Shown here in pieces: positions 1 to 7,713 of a DNA stretch of 64,000 bases. The stretch is from the NCBI GenBank assembly GCA_963739375.1, contig CAVUAF010000018.1, forward strand, positions 62,001 to 126,000. Reading direction: 5' to 3'. Position 1 is the first letter of the stretch, and each line of letters starts with the position of its first letter. Source of the stretch: CAVUAF01 sp963739375 (GTDB lineage Bacteria; Acidobacteriota; Terriglobia; Terriglobales; Acidobacteriaceae). The notes under the pieces were generated by a model. That model saw only the letters and a list, made by a program, of their open reading frames with translations, had not been told where the DNA came from and did no database searches. The translations under genes were made by a program, and so were the position numbers.

Positions 1-1004
1 ACGCCGCCAACGCGGCCATCGCGCGCGCCCTCGACCAGGGCGATTCCGCCGCCGAGGTGCTCGACGCCACCGAGGAAGAGATTTTCCGCCTGTCGGACAA
101 CCGCCTGGGGCGCGGCTTTGTCGATATTCCCACCATCGTGCGCGAGTCGTTCGGCTCGATTGATTCGCTGGTGGCGCCCGGCCAGCACATCACCGGCCTG
201 GCCACGCACTTCACCGACCTCGACGAGAAGACCCGCGGCCTCCAGCCTTCGGAACTGGTCATTCTCGCCGGCCGGCCCTCGATGGGGAAGACCGCCTTCG
301 CCATGAACATCGCCGAGAACGCCGCGGTGCGCGACGGCAAGGTGGTGGGCATCTTCTCGCTGGAAATGTCGCGCGAGGCGCTGCTGCGCCGCCTGCTTTG
401 CTCGGCGGCGCGCGTCGATTCGAGTCGCCTCAACAGCGGCTTCCTCAGCCGCGACGACCGGCAGCGCGTCCTGGAGGCGGCGGCGCAATTGGCCGAAGCC
501 AAGCTGTTTATCGACGACTCGCCTGGAATTTCGGTGCAGGAGATGCGGGCCAAAGCGCGCCGCCTGCAGGTGGACCAGAAGCGGCTCGACCTGCTGATCG
601 TGGACTACCTGCAGCTGATGTCGGCCACCGCCATCGGCGGCGGCAAGCGCTTCGAGAACCGCACCCAGGAAGTCTCGGCGATCTCGCGCGGCCTCAAGGC
701 GCTGGCCAAGGAGCTGCGTATCCCGGTGGTCGCGCTTTCGCAGTTGAGCCGCGCCCCGGAGACTCGCGGAGAGAGGGGCCACAAGCCGCAGTTGTCCGAT
801 CTTCGCGAATCAGGCTCGATCGAGCAGGATGCCGACGTAGTCGGCTTCATCTTCCGGGAAGAGCTTTATCGCCCCGACGAGCCGGAGCTGGAAGGCATGG
901 CCGAACTGATTATCGCCAAGCAGCGCAACGGCCCCACCGGCACCGTCAAGCTGGTCTTCCTGAAGAGCAGCACCCGCTTCGAGAACCGCGCGGCAGGAGA
1001 ATAA
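1..1004 (+). CDS. dnaB: Replicative DNA helicase DnaB, C-terminal part (5' end outside window)
   Basis: This is the hexameric helicase that unwinds DNA at the replication fork. The reading frame is open from base 3, so the N-terminal domain lies upstream of the window. What is visible is the linker region followed by the RecA-like ATPase: Walker A GRPSMGKTAFAMN (Lys coded near base 290), Walker B LLIVDYLQLM near base 600, then KELRIPVVALSQLSR and the arginine-containing C-terminal motif RNGPTGTVKLVF. The TAA stop is at 1002-1004. The gene ends 14 bases from the convergent AMMECR1 gene. The family assignment is secure. The GTG at 57 is an internal codon, not the real start. Confidence 0.95.
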   Translation, partial: AANAAIARALDQGDSAAEVLDATEEEIFRLSDNRLGRGFVDIPTIVRESFGSIDSLVAPGQHITGLATHFTDLDEKTRGLQPSELVILAGRPSMGKTAFAMNIAENAAVRDGKVVGIFSLEMSREALLRRLLCSAARVDSSRLNSGFLSRDDRQRVLEAAAQLAEAKLFIDDSPGISVQEMRAKARRLQVDQKRLDLLIVDYLQLMSATAIGGGKRFENRTQEVSAISRGLKALAKELRIPVVALSQLSRAPETRGERGHKPQLSDLRESGSIEQDADVVGFIFREELYRPDEPELEGMAELIIAKQRNGPTGTVKLVFLKSSTRFENRAAGE

Positions 1005-1018
1005 GCAACTTCTGCCGC

Positions 1019-1591
1019 TCAGTCCTCCTCGAACTTTTCCGTGGTAAAGGCCAGCAGTTCGCCGCCGGTGCGGCAGGCATTGGCGGGCAGTCCGGCTTTC
1101 CGGCAGACCTGGGCGAGGAACATCTCGCGTCCCCAGCCAAATTCAAGTGGCACCTCGGGCAGCAGCAGCCCGCGGTTTGCTCCCATGATCACCAGCAACC
1201 CGTGGCGCCCGACTTCGACCTGGTCCGGCAGGATGGCGGCCAGCGGCGAGAGCACGCTGAGGCCGATGCGCACCGCGCGCATCTCGGCCAGCGTGAGCGG
1301 GGGAAAGCGCGGGTCGTTGAGCGCGGCGGAGACTGCCGTCTGCGCCACCGCACGCACCAGCGGTTCCATGGCGCTGACGTGTCCGACGCAGCCGCGCAAC
1401 GCCGCCCCGACGCGCAGCGTGGTGAAGACCGCACGCGGCTCCGCCAGTTGCGGCGTGATGGCCTGCGGCTGGAACGGCAGCCGCTGCAGGGCGGCGGCGA
1501 TGGCGTCACGCGCAATCCCCAGGAGCGACTGGCGCTCGGCCGGGGAATACTGGGAATCGGCGAGCCCCCGCGCATCGGGAAGGGAAGCCAT
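1019..1591 (-). CDS. amrA: AMMECR1 domain protein (AmmeMemoRadiSam system protein A)
   Basis: This 190-residue protein is a single AMMECR1 domain. The family signature LRGCVGHV lies near residues 65-72, followed by a typical AVAQTAVSAALNDPRFPPL stretch. In many bacteria AMMECR1 (AmrA) is encoded with a MEMO1 protein and a radical SAM protein; neither partner is in this window. The biochemical role is not firmly known. The ATG overlaps the stop of the upstream pgsA by one base (TGATG), so the two are probably cotranscribed and translationally coupled. The length is normal for the family. Confidence 0.85.
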   Translation of the reverse strand: MASLPDARGLADSQYSPAERQSLLGIARDAIAAALQRLPFQPQAITPQLAEPRAVFTTLRVGAALRGCVGHVSAMEPLVRAVAQTAVSAALNDPRFPPLTLAEMRAVRIGLSVLSPLAAILPDQVEVGRHGLLVIMGANRGLLLPEVPLEFGWGREMFLAQVCRKAGLPANACRTGGELLAFTTEKFEED

Positions 1592-2247
1592 CAGGGCTGC
1601 TCAGGGCGCACCTGCGCCGGGCGGCGGCGGCTGAGGACGAAGGTGCGGCGCCGCCGCTTGCGCTGTACCCGGCTGTCGATCTTCGACCAGAAGCCCACGA
1701 AGTAATCCACCGCCGAGATCGCCGACAGCGCCACCATGAAGTACATCGCCATGTGGGCGATGATCTCCAGGGGGAAGATCACGCCGGAAACCTGCACCGT
1801 GCGCCAACGATGGTCGAGGATGGCGGCCACGACGGCGATGATCTGCACCACCATCTTGGATTTGCCCAGCTCGCTGGCCTCGATGGTGAAGCCCGACGAG
1901 GCGGCGATGGAGCGCAGGCCGCTGACCAGGAACTCGCGCCCCACGATGATGACCGCCATCCAGGCGGGTACGATGCGCGGGTTGAACTGCACCAGGGTGA
2001 TGAAGGCGCCGGCGATCATCAGCTTGTCGGCCAGCGGGTCGAGCAGCATCCCCATGGTGGTGATCTGGCCGCGGCGGCGCGCCAGCCAGCCGTCCAGGCC
2101 GTCGGTCATGGACGCGGCGATGAAGAGGGCCACCGCCGCCAGCTCGCGCTCGCCGGTATAACGATTGAAGAGATTGCTGGAAAGCACCCAGATGAGCAGC
2201 GGCACCGCGAAGATGCGGCTCAGCGTGATGTAGTTGGGCAGGTTCAC
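1591..2247 (-). CDS. pgsA: CDP-diacylglycerol--glycerol-3-phosphate 3-phosphatidyltransferase
   Basis: This enzyme makes phosphatidylglycerophosphate from CDP-diacylglycerol and glycerol-3-phosphate, the committed step to phosphatidylglycerol, in the inner membrane. The 218-residue protein starts MNLPNYITLSRI, typical of PgsA, and carries the CDP-alcohol phosphotransferase motif DG-x2-A-R-x8-G-x3-D-x3-D as DGLDGWLAR...GMLLDPLADK near residues 49-75. Several hydrophobic segments follow. The C-terminal 20-30 residues are very basic (KRRRRTF region). It is the promoter-proximal gene of a pair with the AMMECR1 gene. Confidence 0.93.
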   Translation of the reverse strand: MNLPNYITLSRIFAVPLLIWVLSSNLFNRYTGERELAAVALFIAASMTDGLDGWLARRRGQITTMGMLLDPLADKLMIAGAFITLVQFNPRIVPAWMAVIIVGREFLVSGLRSIAASSGFTIEASELGKSKMVVQIIAVVAAILDHRWRTVQVSGVIFPLEIIAHMAMYFMVALSAISAVDYFVGFWSKIDSRVQRKRRRRTFVLSRRRPAQVRPEQP

Positions 2248-2366
2248 GAAACGGCAAAGTGTACCCGGAATGGCGCGCCGGTGCGCACCTCAATTATCGC
2301 CCCCCGCGCAAGCCGAAGCCAGCCCGCGCTATCATGCCGCTGCGCGCGATACACTGGCGCTGCCTT

Positions 2367-3527
2367 ATGCTCACCGCACTGACGGCCGCGGCGCTGTTCA
2401 CCCCGCACCAGCAGGTCAGCGACGCCGTGCTCATGATCGAGGATGGACGCATCGTCAGCGCGGGCAGCCGCGCCCAGGTGGCGATTCCCGCTGGCTGCCG
2501 CACGGTGGACTTCGGCAACAACGTGCTGGCCCCCGGGTACGTGGACCTGCACATCCACGGCGCCGCGGGCCACGACGTGATGCAGGCCGACGCACGGCAG
2601 CTCGCCGCGGTGGAGACGCTGCTGGCCGAGCACGGCGTTACCGCCTACTGCCCGACCACGGTCACGGCGCCGCTGGCGGCCACGCTACGCGCGCTGGAGC
2701 GCCTGGCGGACGCCATCGAGGAAACGCTGCCGGCCGATGGCGAAGCCCCGCGGGCACGGCCCGTGGGGATCCACCTGGAAGGGCCGTTCCTCAGCCACGC
2801 CAAGCGCGGCGTGCATCCCCCGGCCGAGCTGCGCGAACCGTCGCTGGAACTCTTCGAGCGCATGTGGCAGGCGGCGCGCGGGCACGTGCGCGTCCTGACG
2901 CTGGCGCCCGAGCTTCCCGGCGCCGCCGAGCTGACCCGCGAAGCGGTGCGCCGGGGCGTGGTGGTGAGCCTGGGGCACTCCGACGCCGACAGCGCAGCGA
3001 CGTGCGCGGCCATCGCTGCCGGCGCCCGCCATGCCACCCACACCTTCAACGCCATGCGCGCGCTCGACCATCGCGCGCCCGGCATCCTGGGCGTGGTGCT
3101 GGCCGACGATCGCGTCACCGCCGACATCATTGCCGACGGCGTGCACGTCGATCCCTGCGTGGTCGAGCTGTTTCTGCGCGCCAAAGGCGAAGAGCGCGCG
3201 GTGCTGATCACCGACGGCATCAGCGCCACCGGCATGCCCGACGGCAAGTATCAGCTCGGCCCGTTCGAGGTGGAGGTCTGCGGGCCGCGCTGCACATACG
3301 AAGGCAAGCTGGCGGGCAGCGTCCTCACCCTGGACCGCGCGGTACGCAACGTGGTGGACTTTGCCGGGTGGGAGCTGCGGGCGGCGGTGCGGCTGGCCAG
3401 CGCCAACCCGGCGCGCGTCCTCGGCCTGCCCGCCAAGGGCGTGCTCGCCCCCGGCGCCGATGCTGATATCGTGGTGCTGACGCCCGCGGGCGAAGTGGTC
3501 GAGACCTTCGTCGGCGGCGCGGTTTAG
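2367..3527 (+). CDS. nagA: N-acetylglucosamine-6-phosphate deacetylase
   Basis: NagA hydrolyses GlcNAc-6-phosphate to glucosamine-6-phosphate and acetate in the cytoplasm, for amino-sugar breakdown and wall recycling. The 386-residue form chosen starts MLTALTAAALFTP at 2367, which matches the usual NagA N-terminus. The frame is open back to 2259, but the extra residues look unlike the family. Visible motifs are the metal site GYVDLHIHG, the catalytic-loop Glu in GIHLEGPFL, VSLGHSDAD, ATHTFNAMR and the catalytic Asp in LITDGISATG. It precedes a GlmS-like isomerase gene, which fits an amino-sugar pair. No clear Shine-Dalgarno precedes 2367, so the start is moderately certain. Confidence 0.92.
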   Translation: MLTALTAAALFTPHQQVSDAVLMIEDGRIVSAGSRAQVAIPAGCRTVDFGNNVLAPGYVDLHIHGAAGHDVMQADARQLAAVETLLAEHGVTAYCPTTVTAPLAATLRALERLADAIEETLPADGEAPRARPVGIHLEGPFLSHAKRGVHPPAELREPSLELFERMWQAARGHVRVLTLAPELPGAAELTREAVRRGVVVSLGHSDADSAATCAAIAAGARHATHTFNAMRALDHRAPGILGVVLADDRVTADIIADGVHVDPCVVELFLRAKGEERAVLITDGISATGMPDGKYQLGPFEVEVCGPRCTYEGKLAGSVLTLDRAVRNVVDFAGWELRAAVRLASANPARVLGLPAKGVLAPGADADIVVLTPAGEVVETFVGGAV

Positions 3528-3538
3528 TTCTCTGTTCC

Positions 3539-3672
3539 CAGTTCTCAGTTCTCAGTTCTCAGAAGACACCTATTGCCGTTCCCGAGTCGCCCGGCATCGG
3601 GGGCTGGCCTTCACGCCATTGGTTTTTCTGACCACTGCCAACTGACAACTGAGAACTGAGAACTGAGAACTG
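3539..3672. repeat. Perfect 24-bp inverted repeat of CTGAGAA-type units flanking a short gap
   Basis: The left arm (3539-3562) is three 8-base CAGTTCTC-type units plus end bases. The right arm (3649-3672) is its exact reverse complement. The arms are 86 bases apart and fill the gap between nagA and the GlmS-like gene, with the right arm ending 1 base before the ATG. The same unit family recurs at 4896-4927, so the GlmS-like gene is bracketed by it. Such microsatellite-like units look like a dispersed genomic repeat rather than an operator. No function is claimed. Confidence 0.8.
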
Positions 3673-3673
3673 C

Positions 3674-4801
3674 ATGCCCGATCGAGGCCCATTTCCGCAT
3701 TACATGCTCAAGGAAATTTACGAGCAGCCGCGCGGCGTGCGCGACACCGTGCTGCCACGCCTGAACGCGGCGCGCGACGCCGTGTTGCTGCCGGGCAGCC
3801 GGCTCGACGAGGCTGCGATGCGCCGCCTGGAGCGCATCAAGATCACCGGCTCCGGGACCAGCCGGCACGCGGGACTCGCAGGCAAATACATGCTCGAGCA
3901 GCTTGCCGGGCTGGCGGTCGAAGTAGACCACGCCAGCGAGTTCGCCTATCGCAGTCCCATTCTCGACGACCGCGAGCTGATCATCGCCATCACCCAGTCG
4001 GGCGAGACCGCCGACACCCTGCAGGCCCTGCGCGCCTCCAAGGCCCAGGGCTGCCGCACCCTGGCCATCGCCAACGTCATTGATTCCACCATCGCGCGCG
4101 AGGCCGATGGCGTGCTCTACACCTACGCCGGCCCCGAGGTCAGCGTCGCCTCCACCAAGGCGTTCACGGCGCAGTTGGCGCTCTTGTACCTGATCGCGCT
4201 CTACGCGGCGCAGGCGCGCGGCCGTCTCGAGCACGACGCGGCGCAGGCGGCGATCGCCGCCCTCCTCGCGCTTCCCGAGCGGCTGGAGCAGACGCTGAAC
4301 ACCGACCCTGCCTGCCGCGCGCTTGCCGGCCGGTACTGCCAGTCCAACGACTTCCTTTTTCTCGGCCGCGGCGTGCATTACCCGGTGGCGCTGGATGGCG
4401 CGCTCAAGCTGAAGGAGGTCACCTACATCCACGCCGAGGGCTATCCCGCGGGCGAGATGAAGCACGGGCCCAATGCGCTGATTGATGAGGCGCTGGTGGT
4501 GGTGATCATGGCCACGCGCGACGCCGGCGACGAAGGCTCGCGGCTGCGCTACGAGAAGACACTGGCCAACCTCAAAGAGGTCAAAGCGCGCTCGGGGCGC
4601 GTGATTGCGCTGGCCACGGAAGGCGACCAGGAAATCGCTGAAGCCGCCGACCACGTGCTGTGGATTCCGCCGGCGCCCGAACTGCTGCTGCCGCTGCTGG
4701 AGATTGTCCCGCTGCAACTGCTGGCCTATCACATCGCGGTGTGCCGCGGCCTCGACGTCGACCGCCCGCGCAATCTGGCGAAAGCGGTGCTGGTGGAATA
4801 A
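3674..4801 (+). CDS. GlmS-like SIS-domain protein lacking the glutaminase domain
   Basis: The 375-residue protein aligns by eye with the isomerase half of glucosamine-6-phosphate synthase: MLKEIYEQP at the start, two SIS domains (TGSGTSRHAGLAGKYM and ITQSGETADTLQAL; then FLGRGVHYPVALDGALKLKE), EGYPAGEMKHGPNALID, and a C-terminus PRNLAKAVLVE that keeps the Schiff-base Lys (about residue 370). There is no Cys-1 glutaminase domain, so it cannot use glutamine by itself. Next to nagA it may act as a SIS-type glucosamine-6-phosphate deaminase (NagB-II-like role). Its ending is more GlmS-like than deaminase-like, so an ammonia-dependent synthase or a partner-fed enzyme is the alternative. Confidence 0.85.
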   Translation: MPDRGPFPHYMLKEIYEQPRGVRDTVLPRLNAARDAVLLPGSRLDEAAMRRLERIKITGSGTSRHAGLAGKYMLEQLAGLAVEVDHASEFAYRSPILDDRELIIAITQSGETADTLQALRASKAQGCRTLAIANVIDSTIAREADGVLYTYAGPEVSVASTKAFTAQLALLYLIALYAAQARGRLEHDAAQAAIAALLALPERLEQTLNTDPACRALAGRYCQSNDFLFLGRGVHYPVALDGALKLKEVTYIHAEGYPAGEMKHGPNALIDEALVVVIMATRDAGDEGSRLRYEKTLANLKEVKARSGRVIALATEGDQEIAEAADHVLWIPPAPELLLPLLEIVPLQLLAYHIAVCRGLDVDRPRNLAKAVLVE

Positions 4802-4895
4802 TCGCGTGTCATCCTGAGTGAGCGCGAAGGAGTACAAGCGCGTGGCGCGGGCGCCCTCGCCCGCGTTCGCTGGAGCACCGGGCGACCCGGCCTTT

Positions 4896-4927
4896 ACTGA
4901 CAACTGAGAACTGGCAACTGACAACTG
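4896..4927. repeat. Short ACTGACAACTGAGAA-type repeat block
   Basis: A run of CAACTGA/GAACTG units lies downstream of the GlmS-like gene and belongs to the same family as the inverted repeat at 3539-3672. It sits about 30 bases upstream of the tRNA promoter. Confidence 0.6.
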
Positions 4928-4955
4928 CTCCTTCCGCCCACCACCGCGCGGCAAA

Positions 4956-4984
4956 TTGTCAGCCCGCGCGGCCTCTTTTATAAT
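4956..4984 (+). promoter_or_regulatory. Sigma-70-type promoter of tRNA-Glu
   Basis: TTGTCA (4956-4961), a 17-bp spacer and a perfect TATAAT (4979-4984) stand 12 bases before the tRNA. This is one of the best consensus promoters in the window and fits a constitutively expressed tRNA gene. Confidence 0.75.
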
Positions 4985-4996
4985 CGAACTCAGCGT

Positions 4997-5071
4997 GGCG
5001 CTATCGTCTAGGGGTTAGGACGGAAGATTCTCAATCTTCAAACCCGGGTTCGATTCCCGGTAGCGCTACCA
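4997..5071 (+). tRNA. tRNA-Glu (anticodon CTC), CCA encoded
   Basis: A full cloverleaf can be drawn. The acceptor stem GGCGCTA pairs with TAGCGCT, with one G-U pair at position 1-72. The anticodon stem GAAGA/TCTTC encloses the loop TTCTCAA with anticodon CTC, which reads GAG. The T arm CCGGG-TTCGATT-CCCGG is canonical. The discriminator A and CCA are encoded at the end. The 3' 22 bases plus two following bases are duplicated exactly at 7636-7659, marking this tRNA as an integration target. Confidence 0.95.
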
Positions 5072-5072
5072 A
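5049..5072 (+). repeat. Left att-like repeat (tRNA-Glu 3' end)
   Basis: A 24-bp direct repeat, identical to 7636-7659, that forms the 3' part of the functional tRNA-Glu. Confidence 0.85.
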
Positions 5073-5213
5073 GTCCCTCCTGCTACCACTTCTTTCTTCC
5101 AATACTCAGTCGCAAGGTTTCGGGGCCGCCGAACCCTTGGGAACGTCTGACTACCCCGGGACAAACCGAAAGCGAGTGAATCAAGACAGTGGCAGTGCTA
5201 CGATGCCGCCGAA

Positions 5214-6455
5214 ATGAGGCATAGGTGGTCAAGCGAACCATTTGATCGAGCGGTTAGCGGCGTCCCTGAGTTGGTCACCGCGATGAGCTATGAAGCCGCT
5301 GGCCAGTGGTATTCGGCTGCCGAGAGGTTCTCCGCGGTAGCGAACGCACTGAGCTCTGCCTCTCCAGCAGATGCAGCGCGCGCCTTCGCGCGTGCTGCGG
5401 CCTGCTTCGAATTGGCGGGGCTGCCGCGCGACGCTGCGTGCGCGTATAGGGAAGCCGGTCGCACATTACATCAGGCGAGGATTGACTGTCAGAGCTCGGG
5501 CGAGTTGCTCAACCGCTCCGGCTGGCATTTTTCATCCGTTTCCGAGTACTCCAGCGCTGGCTACGTATACGCTGAAGCCGCTAGAGCGTTCGCGGACTGC
5601 CCAGACCCCAGCATATCGTCGGTCGATAACATCCCTCCGGTGCCAGCAGGGGCTGGCAAGTTCACAACATCTGCCCTGTGCTTCACTGCGGCGGCGGACA
5701 CCTTTCTTAAGGCGAACGATCAAGGGTGGGCAAAGTTCTATTACTGGGAGGCGGGGAGGCTGCATTGGCGTCAGGGCCACGGTTACCACGCGTATCTTGC
5801 GTACCGCAAGGCTCTTGTAAAGTGCATTCAAGCTGACGGCACGTTTGACCCTGCCGGCCTGCGGCTCGCTCTACCGTTTACAGACCAGGAGCGCAGCGAC
5901 GAGGTGGATGCCCTTCGGATACTTGAGCATGCCTGCCGAGATGCAAACGAGAAGCACTTCGCCATGAACCCGCAGTTTCACAAGAACTGGGTAGCCGACA
6001 CAACCGACGAGCAGATGATTGCGGCGTTCCACGAGTTTTACTTGGAACTCATGAAAATCGGCAATTTAGGCGATGCAAGAAGAGTTTTTTGCCTCGAAAT
6101 GGATCGCAGAGCGCGCCAGTACCGTCGCAGACGGAAGTTCGCGAACGCAGCCTTATACGCATTGTGGAATATGACTTGCGGGTACGGGACAAGCACGGGA
6201 CGGTGGCTCGCTCTTACCGTTGCAATCGTGTTGGCTTTCGCAGTGGCTTACCGCGCGTTCCGGCTAATCGAGCCTGTCACCTCGTGGTTCGATTACATCT
6301 ATTTCAGCGTCGTAACGCTCACTACGCTTGGTTATGGAGACATACATCCCTTGGGCGTTGCCGGGAAATTAGCATCAAGCATCGAAGTTGTCTGTGGGTT
6401 GATAATGTTCGGAATGTTGCTCACTCTCGTGAATCAACGAGTCTTCCAGAAATAG
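5214..6455 (+). CDS. Helical-repeat protein with C-terminal two-TM potassium-channel module
   Basis: The 413-residue protein begins with TPR/SNAP-like alpha-helical repeats rich in Ala and aromatic residues (about residues 20-220; for example AARAFARAAACFELAG). A charged linker RRARQYRRRRKFA comes next, then a channel module: TM1 near 324-343, the pore helix and selectivity filter TLTTLGYGD (GYGD at 373-376), and TM2 near 385-405. That is an Ion_trans_2/KcsA-type pore. The N-terminus is probably cytoplasmic and may sense a ligand or partner. The codon mix is less GC-rich than that of neighbours. It is island cargo upstream of the nuclease-like gene. The start is uncertain; ATG 5283 is possible. 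Confidence 0.8.
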   Translation: MRHRWSSEPFDRAVSGVPELVTAMSYEAAGQWYSAAERFSAVANALSSASPADAARAFARAAACFELAGLPRDAACAYREAGRTLHQARIDCQSSGELLNRSGWHFSSVSEYSSAGYVYAEAARAFADCPDPSISSVDNIPPVPAGAGKFTTSALCFTAAADTFLKANDQGWAKFYYWEAGRLHWRQGHGYHAYLAYRKALVKCIQADGTFDPAGLRLALPFTDQERSDEVDALRILEHACRDANEKHFAMNPQFHKNWVADTTDEQMIAAFHEFYLELMKIGNLGDARRVFCLEMDRRARQYRRRRKFANAALYALWNMTCGYGTSTGRWLALTVAIVLAFAVAYRAFRLIEPVTSWFDYIYFSVVTLTTLGYGDIHPLGVAGKLASSIEVVCGLIMFGMLLTLVNQRVFQK

Positions 6456-6521
6456 GCGACTTGAGCAGATTCCTGCAAGGTTCACGGTGAGGGAGGCTGC
6501 CCGTTACGGAGTTACCACCCA

Positions 6522-7601
6522 ATGTCAAGCAACACCGTGTTTGGGGCCATTGCTCAGAAGCTCCTCGCAAATCGTTACGAGGATGTGGCCACCGAAGCGC
6601 TTGCCCACATTGTTGGCAAGTCTCAGGTCGCGGCAGGCGTTCTGTCGGGACTGCTTTCTGAAATTGGTGTTTGTCTTCCCAAGACCATTTCCTATCAACC
6701 GCAGTACGAAACTGGCAGCGGATGCACACCCGACATAGCTGCTCTTGGAAGCGACCGCAAGCCGGTTGCGTTCGTCGAGAATAAATTCTGGGCGGGCCTT
6801 ACTGAGAAGCAGCCCGTCGCCTATCTCAAAGAACTCGGCGGCGCGGGCGCAATCCTCTTTGTCGTTCCCGAGGCGCGAATCGCCCTCATCTGGCGCGAAT
6901 TGCAGAGCCGCTGCACGCAAGCTGACCTCGTTCTTACACCCATCGAGAAGAAGCCTCAGGTCGAGATCGCTATATTGTCGAATGGCCAACGACTGGCTGT
7001 TATCTCGTGGCGTGCGCTCCTACAGCAGATGGAGGATTCTTTGAATCGCTGTGGCGAACGCAACGCCGCCAATGATGTCGAGCAACTTCGCGGCTTGTGC
7101 GAGGTGATGGATTCAGACGCGTTTCTACCATTACGCGCGGACGAGCTGACGAATCTGGAATTGCCCCGACGCTGGTTGAACTACATTCAGTTGGCAGAGG
7201 ACATCGCACAGCAATCGATCCTCCAGAAAGTCTGCGATCAGATAGGGTCAGGCAAAACTGCGTGGTCTTACGGTGCAGTAGGTCGCTGGCTGCGTCTGGG
7301 CCGACATCCCATCTATCTGGCTGCCGACGCTTATCTGTGGAAGCGTTATGGTCTGTCGCCGGTCTGGGTCTGGTTTGACGAAAAAGAAACGACCGCTGAA
7401 ATGCAAGACCGACTGCGGGCCGAGGGGTCTCCGTTCCGCGAAAGATGTTTTGTCGAAGAAGGTAAGGTCGTTACGCCTATCATTCTGCCGACGGGAGTCG
7501 TGAAAGACGTGGTTGTTGGCGATGCAGTCCGTCAATTGGCCAAACTGCGCGACACTTGTTGCTCCGTCACGAGCCCGCAGGCAGTTGATTCCTCCGCGTG
7601 A
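6522..7601 (+). CDS. PD-(D/E)XK nuclease-superfamily-like protein
   Basis: I do not recognise a named gene. The 359-residue protein has a plausible PD-(D/E)XK core in its first third: PD at 70-71 (GCTPDIAALG), then a hydrophobic strand with E86-x-K88 (VAFVENKFWAG), then a helix with Q and YL. That resembles nuclease families found in defence loci. The C-terminal two thirds (residues 150-359) match no domain I know and contain Trp-rich strands (SPVWVWFDEKE). It lies 66 bases after the channel gene on the same strand inside the tRNA island, so the two are probably one transcript. A DNA-targeting role is inferred from the motif only. Confidence 0.65.
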   Translation: MSSNTVFGAIAQKLLANRYEDVATEALAHIVGKSQVAAGVLSGLLSEIGVCLPKTISYQPQYETGSGCTPDIAALGSDRKPVAFVENKFWAGLTEKQPVAYLKELGGAGAILFVVPEARIALIWRELQSRCTQADLVLTPIEKKPQVEIAILSNGQRLAVISWRALLQQMEDSLNRCGERNAANDVEQLRGLCEVMDSDAFLPLRADELTNLELPRRWLNYIQLAEDIAQQSILQKVCDQIGSGKTAWSYGAVGRWLRLGRHPIYLAADAYLWKRYGLSPVWVWFDEKETTAEMQDRLRAEGSPFRERCFVEEGKVVTPIILPTGVVKDVVVGDAVRQLAKLRDTCCSVTSPQAVDSSA

Positions 7602-7635
7602 TGGCGCAATATGCTGTTGTGCCGGGCTGAGACTC

Positions 7636-7659
7636 TTCGATTCCCGGTAGCGCTACCAA
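7636..7659 (+). repeat. Right att-like repeat (partial tRNA-Glu copy)
   Basis: An exact copy of 5049-5072 without the 5' part of the tRNA. It marks the right end of the island, and the ancestral chromosome presumably resumes after it. Confidence 0.85.
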
Positions 7660-7713
7660 ATCTTTCCCTCTTCCCCCGCCGGCTCGCTGTTTCCCAGTTG
7701 GATTCGGCAGCAC

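Larger units (their letters stand above)
5049..7659 (+). mobile_element. Small genomic island integrated at the 3' end of tRNA-Glu
   Basis: The 24-bp sequence from the tRNA T loop through CCA (5049-5072, ending CGCTACCAA) is repeated exactly at 7636-7659. Between the copies lie about 2.56 kb that look less GC-rich than the flanks and hold two genes, a channel-like protein and a PD-(D/E)XK-like protein. This is the classic att layout left by tyrosine-recombinase integration, with the tRNA rebuilt on the left. No integrase, excisionase or replication gene is inside. The island is therefore a remnant or was mobilised in trans. What is seen is the repeat and content; mobility is inferred. Confidence 0.8.

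Noticed and set aside
2234..3466. A 410-codon plus-strand frame over nagA
   Set aside because: It is an Arg/Gly/Ala-rich shadow; the nagA frame carries all the family motifs.
4805..4840. A GTCATCCTGAGTGAGCG-like segment as a functional element
   Set aside because: It resembles a common dispersed intergenic repeat, but only one partial copy is seen here, so it is not called.
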